Assembly (NCBI GenBank): GCA_003159675.1
Contig: PLQC01000046.1
Coordinates: forward strand, 1-33,317
From: Limisphaerales bacterium
GTDB taxonomy: Bacteria; Verrucomicrobiota; Verrucomicrobiia; Limisphaerales; BOG-1460
DNA length: 33,317 nucleotides
Reading direction: 5' to 3'
Shown: one piece after another, positions 1 to 6,806 of the stretch
Numbering within the stretch: position 1 is the stretch's first letter
Layout of the letters: each line of letters starts with the position of its first letter
The notes under the pieces: model-generated
Databases searched by the model: none
Told to the model about the DNA's origin: nothing
The model's input: the letters and a program-made list of their open reading frames with translations, nothing else
Made by a program: the position numbers and the translations under genes

Positions 1-183
1 TCGATGTCCTGTCACCGTGCCGATGCTCCGCGCTCCGGTCAAACCCTGCCACCGCCCGCAATCCTTCCATCTTTCCCCCGCACCAACGGAAGGGAGTGGG
101 AGAATTTCGAGGCATGCCATCAAAAATGCCACCAAAAAATACTGACAAGCGCGCGCGAATCGCTTTGACTCTTGCTCTGTTTT

Positions 184-1731
184 ATGCCGAAACGCGCCGA
201 TATCCATTCCGTCCTGATCATCGGAGCCGGGCCGATCATCATCGGCCAGGCGTGTGAGTTCGACTACTCCGGCACGCAGGCGTGCAAGGCGCTTCGGGAG
301 GAAGGTTATCGCGTCGTCCTGGTCAATTCCAACCCGGCCACCATCATGACCGATCCGGAGTTCGCCGACCGCACCTATATCGAACCGATCACGCCGGAGT
401 GCGTCGAAAAAATCATCGTTCGGGAGTTGGAGGAAATGCGCCGCATGGGCGTTCCCACCGGCCAATCTCAACTCTCAAATCCCAAATCTCCGATCCCCCA
501 TAAACTCGTCCTCCTCCCCACCCTCGGAGGCCAAACCGCCTTGAACACCGCCATGGCGCTCCACCGGTCGGGCGTCCTGGAACGGCACGGCGTCGAAATG
601 ATCGGCGCCAAGGCCGAAGCCATCCACAAGGGCGAAGATCGCCTCGCCTTCAAGGATCTCATGCTTTCCATCGGGCTCGACGTGCCTGTCTCCGGCGTGG
701 CGCACGACATGAACGAAGCGCGCGGCATCGCGGACAGGATCGGATTGCTTCCGTTGATCATCCGCCCGGCCTTCACGCTCGGCGGCACCGGAGGCGGCAT
801 TGCTTACAATGGCGACGAATTTGAGGAACTCGCCAAACGGGGCATCGATCTCTCGCCCGTCAATGAGATCCTGATCGAAGAATCCCTCCTCGGCTGGAAG
901 GAATACGAAATGGAGGTCATGCGCGACAAGGCCGATAACTGCGTCATCATCTGCTCCATCGAAAATTTCGATCCCATGGGTGTGCATACCGGCGATTCCA
1001 TCACCGTCGCGCCCATCCAGACTTTGACCGACAAGGAATTTCAGATCATGCGTGATGCCAGTTTCGCGGTCATTCGCGCCGTCGGCGTCGAAACCGGCGG
1101 CTCGAACATCCAGTTCGCAGTCAACCCGGACAATGGCCGGATGGTCATCATCGAGATGAACCCCCGCGTCAGCCGCAGTTCCGCGCTGGCGTCCAAGGCC
1201 ACCGGATTTCCCATCGCCAAAATCGCCGCCAAACTCGCGGTCGGTTACCTGCTCGACGAGATCAAAAACGACATCACCCGCGAAACCCCGGCCAGTTTCG
1301 AGCCGACCATCGATTACGTCGTCACCAAGATTCCGCGGTTTGCGTTCGAGAAATTCCCCCAGGCCGATCCCACGCTCACCACCCAGATGAAAAGCGTCGG
1401 CGAAGCCATGGCCATCGGCCGCACGTTCAAGGAAAGCCTGCAGAAATGCCTGCGGTCCCTCGAAATCGGCCGCAGCGGCCTGGGCGGCGACGGCAAACCC
1501 TGGCGTATCGGCACGGAAGTCTATGGCGACCGCGACATCCTCCCCCATGACGTCATCAGCCGCAAACTGAGCGTGCCGAATGCGGAGAGGATTTTCTTCA
1601 TCCGCCACGCCCTCCGCGCCGGATTTACCATCGAAGAGATTTTCAACCTGACGAAAATCGACCGCTGGTTTCTCGTGCAGATCAAGGAGATCGTGGATTT
1701 TGAGGAGGAATTGGCCGGGTCGAAGAATTGA
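184..1731 (+). CDS. carB: Carbamoyl-phosphate synthase large subunit, N-terminal half only
   Basis: This encodes the carboxyphosphate-forming ATP-grasp half of carbamoyl-phosphate synthase, which makes carbamoyl phosphate for arginine and pyrimidine synthesis. Near-canonical CarB blocks are visible: [20 protein letters not shown] at residues 11-30, [11 protein letters not shown] near 111, [30 protein letters not shown] and [18 protein letters not shown]. The oligomerisation region ([16 protein letters not shown]) follows. The protein stops at 515 aa with ELAGSKN, whereas full CarB is about 1070 aa. The second ATP-grasp and the allosteric domain are not in the window. Split CarB proteins (carB1/carB2) are known in Methanocaldococcus and Aquifex with a break in a similar place, so this may be a genuine carB1. 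A truncation is also possible, because the downstream DNA is scarred. I moved the start from the track's TTG at 172 to the ATG at 184, giving MPKRADIHS. Residues 91-107 hold an unusual insert. Confidence 0.93.
   Translation: MPKRADIHSVLIIGAGPIIIGQACEFDYSGTQACKALREEGYRVVLVNSNPATIMTDPEFADRTYIEPITPECVEKIIVRELEEMRRMGVPTGQSQLSNPKSPIPHKLVLLPTLGGQTALNTAMALHRSGVLERHGVEMIGAKAEAIHKGEDRLAFKDLMLSIGLDVPVSGVAHDMNEARGIADRIGLLPLIIRPAFTLGGTGGGIAYNGDEFEELAKRGIDLSPVNEILIEESLLGWKEYEMEVMRDKADNCVIICSIENFDPMGVHTGDSITVAPIQTLTDKEFQIMRDASFAVIRAVGVETGGSNIQFAVNPDNGRMVIIEMNPRVSRSSALASKATGFPIAKIAAKLAVGYLLDEIKNDITRETPASFEPTIDYVVTKIPRFAFEKFPQADPTLTTQMKSVGEAMAIGRTFKESLQKCLRSLEIGRSGLGGDGKPWRIGTEVYGDRDILPHDVISRKLSVPNAERIFFIRHALRAGFTIEEIFNLTKIDRWFLVQIKEIVDFEEELAGSKN
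462..495 (+). repeat. In-frame low-complexity insert within carB
   Basis: This is a pyrimidine/A-rich stretch built on imperfect reiterations of CTCAAATCC/CAAATCTC. It encodes roughly [11 protein letters not shown]. It lies where CarB normally runs straight from the helix after TPE..EKII into the LPT-GGQTALN strand, so this copy is longer than E. coli CarB by about 20-25 residues from memory of that sequence. The composition is unlike the flanking codons and looks like non-coding repeat DNA that entered in frame. A natural loop extension of this lineage is the alternative. Confidence 0.5.
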
Positions 1732-1768
1732 CATCGGTGGGGCGAGCGTCCGCGCGAGCCGCAACTGG

Positions 1769-2277
1769 AACTTGAAGTCACAAATTGTGATTTCAAGATC
1801 GTGGCAGCAAGGGGGCAAGTTCTTGAAATGCCAAACTGGCATCTTAAATGGACCGGTCACAATCTGTGACCGGTTGAAGTTTGAGGTGCCAATTTGGCGC
1901 CTCAAAATTGCTGCGTAAGAAACGTATTGCCGGTTAAGGTCACAAATTGTGACCACCTCCGCCACCTCAGGTTCTCACCCTAGCTTCCCTACGCCTTCAT
2001 CGAACACGGAGCATGGATGCTGGCAAACATTTTGAACAGCGACCGGGCGGCCCAGACGAGCGTTCAGGTGGTGCGCGCGTTCGTGCGGCTGCGGCAAATG
2101 CTGGCCTCCAACGCCGAATTGGAGAGCAACCCGCGACCGCCGGATGTTAAGAAGCTGAAAGGCCGGAACGCCTGGCGGATTCGGGTAGGCGACTACCGGG
2201 TGATTTATGAAATTCACGATCGCGAACTCCACATCCTGGTCATCACGGTCGGCCATCGTCGCGAGGTCTATCGTTGA
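1769..2277 (+). pseudogene. Decayed ORF6N-domain gene fused to a RelE/ParE toxin tail
   Basis: Three fragments of one ancestral reading frame are visible. Around 1769-1800, NLKSQIVISRSW matches the LRSQIVTS segment of ORF6N (phage regulatory KilA-N/ORF6N-type) proteins. A stop codon (TAG, 1981-1983) precedes LPYAFIEHGAWMLANILNS, which is the typical ORF6N LPYAFTEHG..VLNS signature. This runs on as VQVVRAFVRLRQMLASNAEL. The frame then continues without a break into NPRPPDVKKLKG..WRIRVGDYRVIYEI..VGHRREVYR, the C-terminal half of a RelE/ParE-type mRNA interferase; the toxin's N-terminal half is missing. The open part is 2017-2277 (86 aa). The ORF6N N-terminus is absent, and the palindrome array interrupts the middle. 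This is probably a non-functional scar of toxin-antitoxin or phage-regulator DNA next to carB, although the 86-aa ORF could still be expressed. Confidence 0.75.
1771..1954. repeat. Five alternating palindromes (GTCACAAATTGTGAC / TGCCAAATTGGCA types)
   Basis: Five palindromes are centred near 1784, 1835, 1863, 1893 and 1946. Type A has a GTCACAA-TTGTGAC core and occurs at 1771-1797, 1852-1874 and 1938-1954. Type B has a TGCCAA-TTGGCA core and occurs at 1823-1847 and 1880-1906. The order is A-B-A-B-A and the centre spacings are 51, 28, 30 and 53 bp, which is nearly symmetric. The flanks are also self-complementary (CTTGAA/TTCAAG, TTTGAGG/CCTCAAA). The type A core is what the ORF6N peptide LRSQIVTS looks like at the DNA level, so the array probably arose by copying that codon stretch. 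Confidence 0.85.
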
Positions 2278-2286
2278 TCCGTGCCG

Positions 2287-2338
2287 CGTCATCAGCCGCA
2301 AGCTCAGCGTGCAGAATGCTGGGAGGATTCCCTTCATC
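2287..2338 (+). repeat. Orphan partial copy of the carB segment at 1551-1602
   Basis: These 52 bases align without gaps to carB 1551-1602 with 45 identical positions by hand count. Conceptual translation gives [17 protein letters not shown] against [17 protein letters not shown] in CarB. Similarity stops on both sides. It ends right at the stop codon of the converging adenylate-forming gene. It is probably the relic of a duplication or rearrangement that also involved the ORF6N-RelE remnant. Confidence 0.8.
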
Positions 2339-3598
2339 TTATTCGCCGGTGCGCAGGGTCAGGCGGAATTTTCCCGAAGGCGAAGGCACCAGAACCGGCA
2401 CGGACTCGACCTTGATGCCGCCCTCAGGTTTCAACAGCGCTTCGAGTCGCGCGGCCACGCCACTCAATTCGGCGGCGGTCGGTCCGGATCCGTCCGGCAC
2501 AAATCGCAGGAGACAGTCGCCGCCCTGGCTTTGACGCAATTCATAATGGGCGATCCCGCCCGCGCCGGCGAAGCATTGATCCACCTGCCAGGTCGTCACT
2601 CGCGTACCGTGCGGGGACCTGAGCGCGTCGCGGGCGCGTCCGTGAACGATGTACACGTTGCCGTAAGGCAGTGTGTGGTGCTGCGCGAGATCGCCGATGC
2701 GATAACGCAACAGCGGCATGTAATTATTCGTCAATGTTGTGACCACGAGCTCACCCACCTTCCGGGCGTCCGCATCCACGATTTCGAGAAACGCCGTGTC
2801 GTAGCAGGGTTTCATTTCACCCTGTTCGTTTTCCATCAGCAGGTGACCGGTCTCCGTCGAGCCATACAGGTTGAAGACCGGCACCCCAAACACGCGTTCC
2901 AGAATCCGGCGGTGCACGACGCTCACAAATTCGTAGCTGCACAGAACGAACCGCAGCGTGGAAAACTTCAGGCCGTGACGCTCGCAATAAAGGGCAAAGC
3001 GCGCGCCGTGAACCGGGTCAACATCGAGGAACTGCGGCGACCATTCGGCAATTTCCGATGCCATCCGCGCCAGGTTCGCGTCGCTCAGAAGAAAGGGGAT
3101 GCGGGCGAGATTGACGAACAAGGTGTTCCCGCTGGTGCGGTGAGCGTGGGATTGCCAGACGGTTGGGCAGGTCAGGCCGTTGCAGGCTGGCGAGGTGATG
3201 GTGGCGCGCCGGGCGTTGGGGTGCCCGTCCAGCACGCGGGCGACGAAGGCATTGAGCCGAAGCGCGCGTTCTTCCTGCTCGTTCCACCAGTGCCGGCCAA
3301 AAATCACCGGCAGACTTTCCTCGGAAGTGCCCGAGGTGTGCTCCACTTCGACGAGCTTTTCGCGCAGCAGGGCGTCGAGCGAGCGAGCGCGACCCAGGAC
3401 ATTTTCCGGGAAACCCGCTCGCAGCTCGCGCTTCGTGATGAGCGGCAACCGGGTGAACCGGCTCAGGCCGCCGTCCCCGTCCTGCTCCATCGGTTCCAAC
3501 CAATCACGGTAGAGTGGCACGTTCTGCCAACGTGGAATGAGTTGCGCCAGTCGGGAGACTTGCGCCGTTTCTGCAATCAATTCCGGTGTTGTCAGCAC
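2339..3598 (-). CDS. PaaK/CapK-like adenylate-forming enzyme (phenylacetate-CoA ligase family)
   Basis: The protein belongs to the ANL superfamily, which activates a carboxylate as an acyl-adenylate. With the start used here (419 aa) the motifs are EHTSGTSEES at 86-95 (phosphate-binding loop), NLYGSTETG at 243-251, RYRIGDL at 298-304, GRARD at 320-324 and a C-terminal PSGKFR with Lys410 in the position of the catalytic A10 lysine. The length suits the short PaaK/CapK branch. The substrate cannot be read from the sequence. The track's TTG start at 3706 would overlap the upstream YfhO-like gene and adds a tail without family character. I prefer the GTG at 3598 (LTTPELIAETAQ), although it has no clear ribosome binding site. 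The gene lies 73 nt downstream of the YfhO-like gene and may be co-transcribed, which would suit a role in surface glycan or polymer decoration. That role is inference. Confidence 0.8.
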   Translation of the reverse strand: MLTTPELIAETAQVSRLAQLIPRWQNVPLYRDWLEPMEQDGDGGLSRFTRLPLITKRELRAGFPENVLGRARSLDALLREKLVEVEHTSGTSEESLPVIFGRHWWNEQEERALRLNAFVARVLDGHPNARRATITSPACNGLTCPTVWQSHAHRTSGNTLFVNLARIPFLLSDANLARMASEIAEWSPQFLDVDPVHGARFALYCERHGLKFSTLRFVLCSYEFVSVVHRRILERVFGVPVFNLYGSTETGHLLMENEQGEMKPCYDTAFLEIVDADARKVGELVVTTLTNNYMPLLRYRIGDLAQHHTLPYGNVYIVHGRARDALRSPHGTRVTTWQVDQCFAGAGGIAHYELRQSQGGDCLLRFVPDGSGPTAAELSGVAARLEALLKPEGGIKVESVPVLVPSPSGKFRLTLRTGE

Positions 3599-3671
3599 AA
3601 TCGTAATATAGACGAGATTGGCCGATTGCAAAACGGAGACGAACCGCTGTTGCTGAAGCTGCGGGCGAGCC

Positions 3672-6149
3672 TCATGGACCCGGCCACCGTCGAGCCTTGC
3701 CTCCAAGCCATGCCGCCATCCCCAGCCACCCGAACAGGATCAGGCCCGCCGCACCCGCAAGAAAAAATCCCAGTCTCACCGAAGCGGACTGGTACCGAAA
3801 CTCAAGCGTTGCCCTGCCCGCGGGCAATACCACCCCTCGAATCGCCTGGTTGGCGACCAGGATCGGCACGGGCTTGCCATCCACGAAAGCCCGCCAGCCA
3901 TTGTCCCAGCGATCCGCCAGCACCACCAGCCCCGAGGTTTCCATTCGCGCGGCCACAACAATGCGGGTTGGAGTTTCATTCCTGATCTCGACCTCACCCC
4001 GGCATCCGGTTGGCAGATCGACCGGCACCTCCACATACGCCACTTCGCGAGGATTGAATTCCAACTGCGAAAGCTTCCATAACCGCTCATTCTCCCTGGG
4101 CACCACCTCGACCCGTTTCGGCACGAACACCCGCGGAAGCACCGAAGGATTTTCCAGGATCCAATAATCGGGACTCCGAAACGCGGGTTGAACTCCCGGC
4201 GGCGGCGAACCGCGGGAAACCACGTAGCGCACCCCCAACATGTCCAGGATCGGAGACAGTTGCAGCGTGTTTGTCTTTGTGATCCTTCCTTGTGGAGTCA
4301 GCCATTGTGTGGCGGCATAATCCAGCTCGGACGAATTGATGCCGGCGGCCGATTTCAGCAGCGACACCCATCTGCCTGGATCCACGGCATCATACCCGCG
4401 CACGTCGTCGAGGCCAACGGCCTCCGCCAGGTCGGGGGGAAAGCAGCCGTTGCCCATGAATCGGCCGGGAGTGGCCATCGCCATTTCACGCAACGCAGGT
4501 ATTTCGGGAAAGTAAAGGGCCGGATCGCTCTGTGTGTTCCGGCCATGACTGAACCAGAGCAGATCGCCCAGAAGCAGCGCCCCGAGCACCGGCATCAGAA
4601 GCCACTGTTCGAGGACCCGGAACCTCAATGCCAGCCAAACGATCAAGCCGGCACCACACCAGACGGCCGCAGCTCTGTAGTGCGCCGAAAGCCACGCCCG
4701 CACCGGCCGCAGGTCCTCCACACTCTCAACCCACAGAAACTGTTGGCCGGCCCGGACATTCTTCTCGAGCTTGGCGAACAGCGGCCCGGGAGAAACCCCG
4801 GCGCGATAGACGCACCATGCCATAAGCCCGGCCAGCAAAGCAATCGGCAGCCACAGCCCCCATCCCCAGTGGCACTCCCCTTGTCGCAAGACTTCCAACC
4901 CGGTGGCCGCCATGGCGAGGATCGCGAACGATGCAGCAAACACCAGCCGGTTGTAAGACAGCATGTTCAACCCGGGGAGACTCAGGAAATCGACGAACCC
5001 AGGCAGATCCAAGCACCAGCTCAGGCTGAACACCGCCAGCCCCAGCCAGAACCAGTTCAGGGAACGTTGACGCCGGCTGCACCACGCCAGGGGAGCCCCG
5101 ACCAGCGTCGCCAGCACCCCCGCGTAGGCCGCCGCCGAGCTCTCCGGAAGGTTGCTCTCGCCAAAATCCGCAAAGAACGGAAAGCTGCCCTTTACTGACG
5201 ATCCATACATGTCTGGAAGCACTACCTGCGGCAGGGCAATCAAACCCACCGGTGGCCGCTCCTCCTTGCCACCCAAACGCTCCATCATCCGATATCCGGT
5301 CCTCGCATATTCAACCACAGGCAAAATGTTGGGCGCGGCCACCAAGAACCCCAACCCCCAGCCCAATACCAGCCCCAGCACCGCCTTCCCCGCCACCCGA
5401 CTCCACAACCGCACTCCATTCATCTCCCATAAACACCACAACCCAAACAAACCCGACACCAGCAACACCAGCGCCGCCACATCCAAATGTCCGCTCACCA
5501 ACACCAATCCCGTCACCACAGCCAGCCCAACCGGTGCGACTCCGCCTCCTCGCACTGTCCGATCCACCGCCAGCAGCAGCCACCCCAGCCAATACGTCCC
5601 CGCCGGCCCCCAGTGCCCTTGCCAAAATACGAAAAACCCGCTCATCGGATAGCACCACGCCACCAGTGTCGCCGGCCAGAAACCCACCCCAACCACCCGC
5701 CGAACGAAAACATAAATCCCCGTTCCCGCAACCATCGCCGCCAGCAATTGCACCCATGGAATGATCCGCGGCGACGGCGTCAAGCACGTGAGCAGAAAGA
5801 ACGGCGAATACTTCGGTGCGATGAATGGCACACCCCCGTACTGGCTCGGTGTCCACAAGGGAAACCGACCCGCCCTCAGCTCCTTCACCGCGAAAATCCG
5901 GTCGGGCTCGTATTGCATAACAAGATCCCCGGACACCTGATCGTGCGGATAACCGTTCGGCGTCTCCAGCGTGTCCGGCAGGTAACACGAGGGCATCGCC
6001 AGAAAATCCAGCGGCAGGAGGATCTTTCGACCCATCAGGGAAGGCCCATACAGAAGAAACTGGCCCACGACTATGCCGAACAGGATAATCGCGAGCCTGA
6101 GAAGTCTGGGATTGGGCCTTCGACCGGGTTGGACCATCTCTTCGTTCAT
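3672..6149 (-). CDS. YfhO-like multi-spanning membrane protein
   Basis: This 825-aa integral membrane protein has an N-terminal hydrophobic segment (LLRLAIILFGIVVGQFLLYG) and many further segments through the first two thirds. A soluble C-terminal part follows, and one last hydrophobic segment (LGFFLAGAAGLILFGWLG) lies near the end. The early loop with LWTPSQYGGVPFIA and the C-terminal DRWDNGWRAFVDGKPVPI block are typical of the YfhO family, GT-C-like proteins linked to lipid-dependent glycosylation of envelope polymers in Bacillus. The start was set at the ATG at 6149 because it overlaps the preceding small ORF by the four bases ATGA. The track start at 6212 would add an unrelated tail. The neighbouring adenylate-forming enzyme suggests an envelope polysaccharide function, but the substrate is unknown. 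Confidence 0.85.
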   Translation of the reverse strand: MNEEMVQPGRRPNPRLLRLAIILFGIVVGQFLLYGPSLMGRKILLPLDFLAMPSCYLPDTLETPNGYPHDQVSGDLVMQYEPDRIFAVKELRAGRFPLWTPSQYGGVPFIAPKYSPFFLLTCLTPSPRIIPWVQLLAAMVAGTGIYVFVRRVVGVGFWPATLVAWCYPMSGFFVFWQGHWGPAGTYWLGWLLLAVDRTVRGGGVAPVGLAVVTGLVLVSGHLDVAALVLLVSGLFGLWCLWEMNGVRLWSRVAGKAVLGLVLGWGLGFLVAAPNILPVVEYARTGYRMMERLGGKEERPPVGLIALPQVVLPDMYGSSVKGSFPFFADFGESNLPESSAAAYAGVLATLVGAPLAWCSRRQRSLNWFWLGLAVFSLSWCLDLPGFVDFLSLPGLNMLSYNRLVFAASFAILAMAATGLEVLRQGECHWGWGLWLPIALLAGLMAWCVYRAGVSPGPLFAKLEKNVRAGQQFLWVESVEDLRPVRAWLSAHYRAAAVWCGAGLIVWLALRFRVLEQWLLMPVLGALLLGDLLWFSHGRNTQSDPALYFPEIPALREMAMATPGRFMGNGCFPPDLAEAVGLDDVRGYDAVDPGRWVSLLKSAAGINSSELDYAATQWLTPQGRITKTNTLQLSPILDMLGVRYVVSRGSPPPGVQPAFRSPDYWILENPSVLPRVFVPKRVEVVPRENERLWKLSQLEFNPREVAYVEVPVDLPTGCRGEVEIRNETPTRIVVAARMETSGLVVLADRWDNGWRAFVDGKPVPILVANQAIRGVVLPAGRATLEFRYQSASVRLGFFLAGAAGLILFGWLGMAAWLGGKARRWPGP

Positions 6150-6340
6150 TCTGGGCTCGCTTGCAGCAGGGCGACGATTCGGCAGAGCGTATCGGCCTCC
6201 ATCTGCGCGCACAAGGCAGTAACGCCCATAGCCGGAAGGATCGAATTTGAGGGCCGGGGAATGTCTGCCAGTTGTCCGAAGCCGGACTGCGCCGCTGCCG
6301 CTCCGTCAAAGGCTTGGCGACCAGAACGAACTTCTGCCAC
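6146..6340 (-). CDS. Small ORF translationally coupled to the YfhO-like gene
   Basis: This 64-aa ORF begins with GTG and ends in a TGA that overlaps the YfhO-like ATG (ATGA). I recognise no family. The sequence is Ala-rich with two cysteines and a predicted amphipathic end (MEADTLCRIVALLQ). The main support is the exact stop-start overlap and same-strand position between the FlgM-like gene and the YfhO-like gene. It may be chance. Confidence 0.4.
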   Translation of the reverse strand: MAEVRSGRQAFDGAAAAQSGFGQLADIPRPSNSILPAMGVTALCAQMEADTLCRIVALLQASPE

Positions 6341-6402
6341 CGGTCCCGGAGGAAACGGGGATCGGTTGTAGATCGGGGGAGAAGTCGAGGCCGGAGCCGG
6401 GA

Positions 6403-6678
6403 TTATTCCGGGTTGATCTCTGACTGAATATGATCGGCCAGAAGGCCCGACACTTTGCCCAATACCGCATCCGATGGATACGAAGGATCGTTCACCAGCT
6501 CCTTGGCTCGAGCCACTTGCTCTGCCCGGACCTCTGGAATTTGCTTCAACGCACCGGCCAGATTTTCCGATGCGCTGAGAGCCAAAGTTTCCTTTGCAGG
6601 AGCCGCGTTGCTCACTGGGATCTTCGCCGCCTGTGTCTCTGCCGCTCCTGTTGGTTCGCTGTTCCCGGTTACTCGCAT
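6403..6678 (-). CDS. FlgM-like small protein (putative anti-sigma factor)
   Basis: The 91-aa protein has a disordered Ser/Thr/Ala-rich N-terminal half. The helical C-terminus, RAEQVARAKELVNDPSYPSDAVLGKVSGLLADHI, fits the FlgM pattern (R.e.V...k..i.dp.Y..d...ia..ll). FlgM proteins bind and hold the flagellar sigma factor FliA. The start is supported by AAAGGTGAG just upstream of the ATG. No flagellar gene lies in the window, so either the flagellar regulon is elsewhere or this paralogue controls something else. The family assignment rests on a short motif only. Confidence 0.55.
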   Translation of the reverse strand: MRVTGNSEPTGAAETQAAKIPVSNAAPAKETLALSASENLAGALKQIPEVRAEQVARAKELVNDPSYPSDAVLGKVSGLLADHIQSEINPE

Positions 6679-6806
6679 AGTCTCACCTTTTCCTGGTCAA
6701 CTCGATCGTTCCTCTATCTGCCACTACATCGACCGACCCCCGCTGCACTTTACACCATTGTCCCGCCGGACATTGCGGATCATCTCATCCGTACTACAAC
6801 GGATAT

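Noticed and set aside
475-1965. 496-aa minus-strand ORF opposite carB
   Set aside because: It is the antisense shadow of a clear carB frame, with His/Asp/Gly-rich sequence typical of reverse high-GC codons.
2207-3985. 592-aa plus-strand ORF opposite the adenylate-forming gene
   Set aside because: It is antisense to a gene with all ANL motifs and has no recognisable domain itself.
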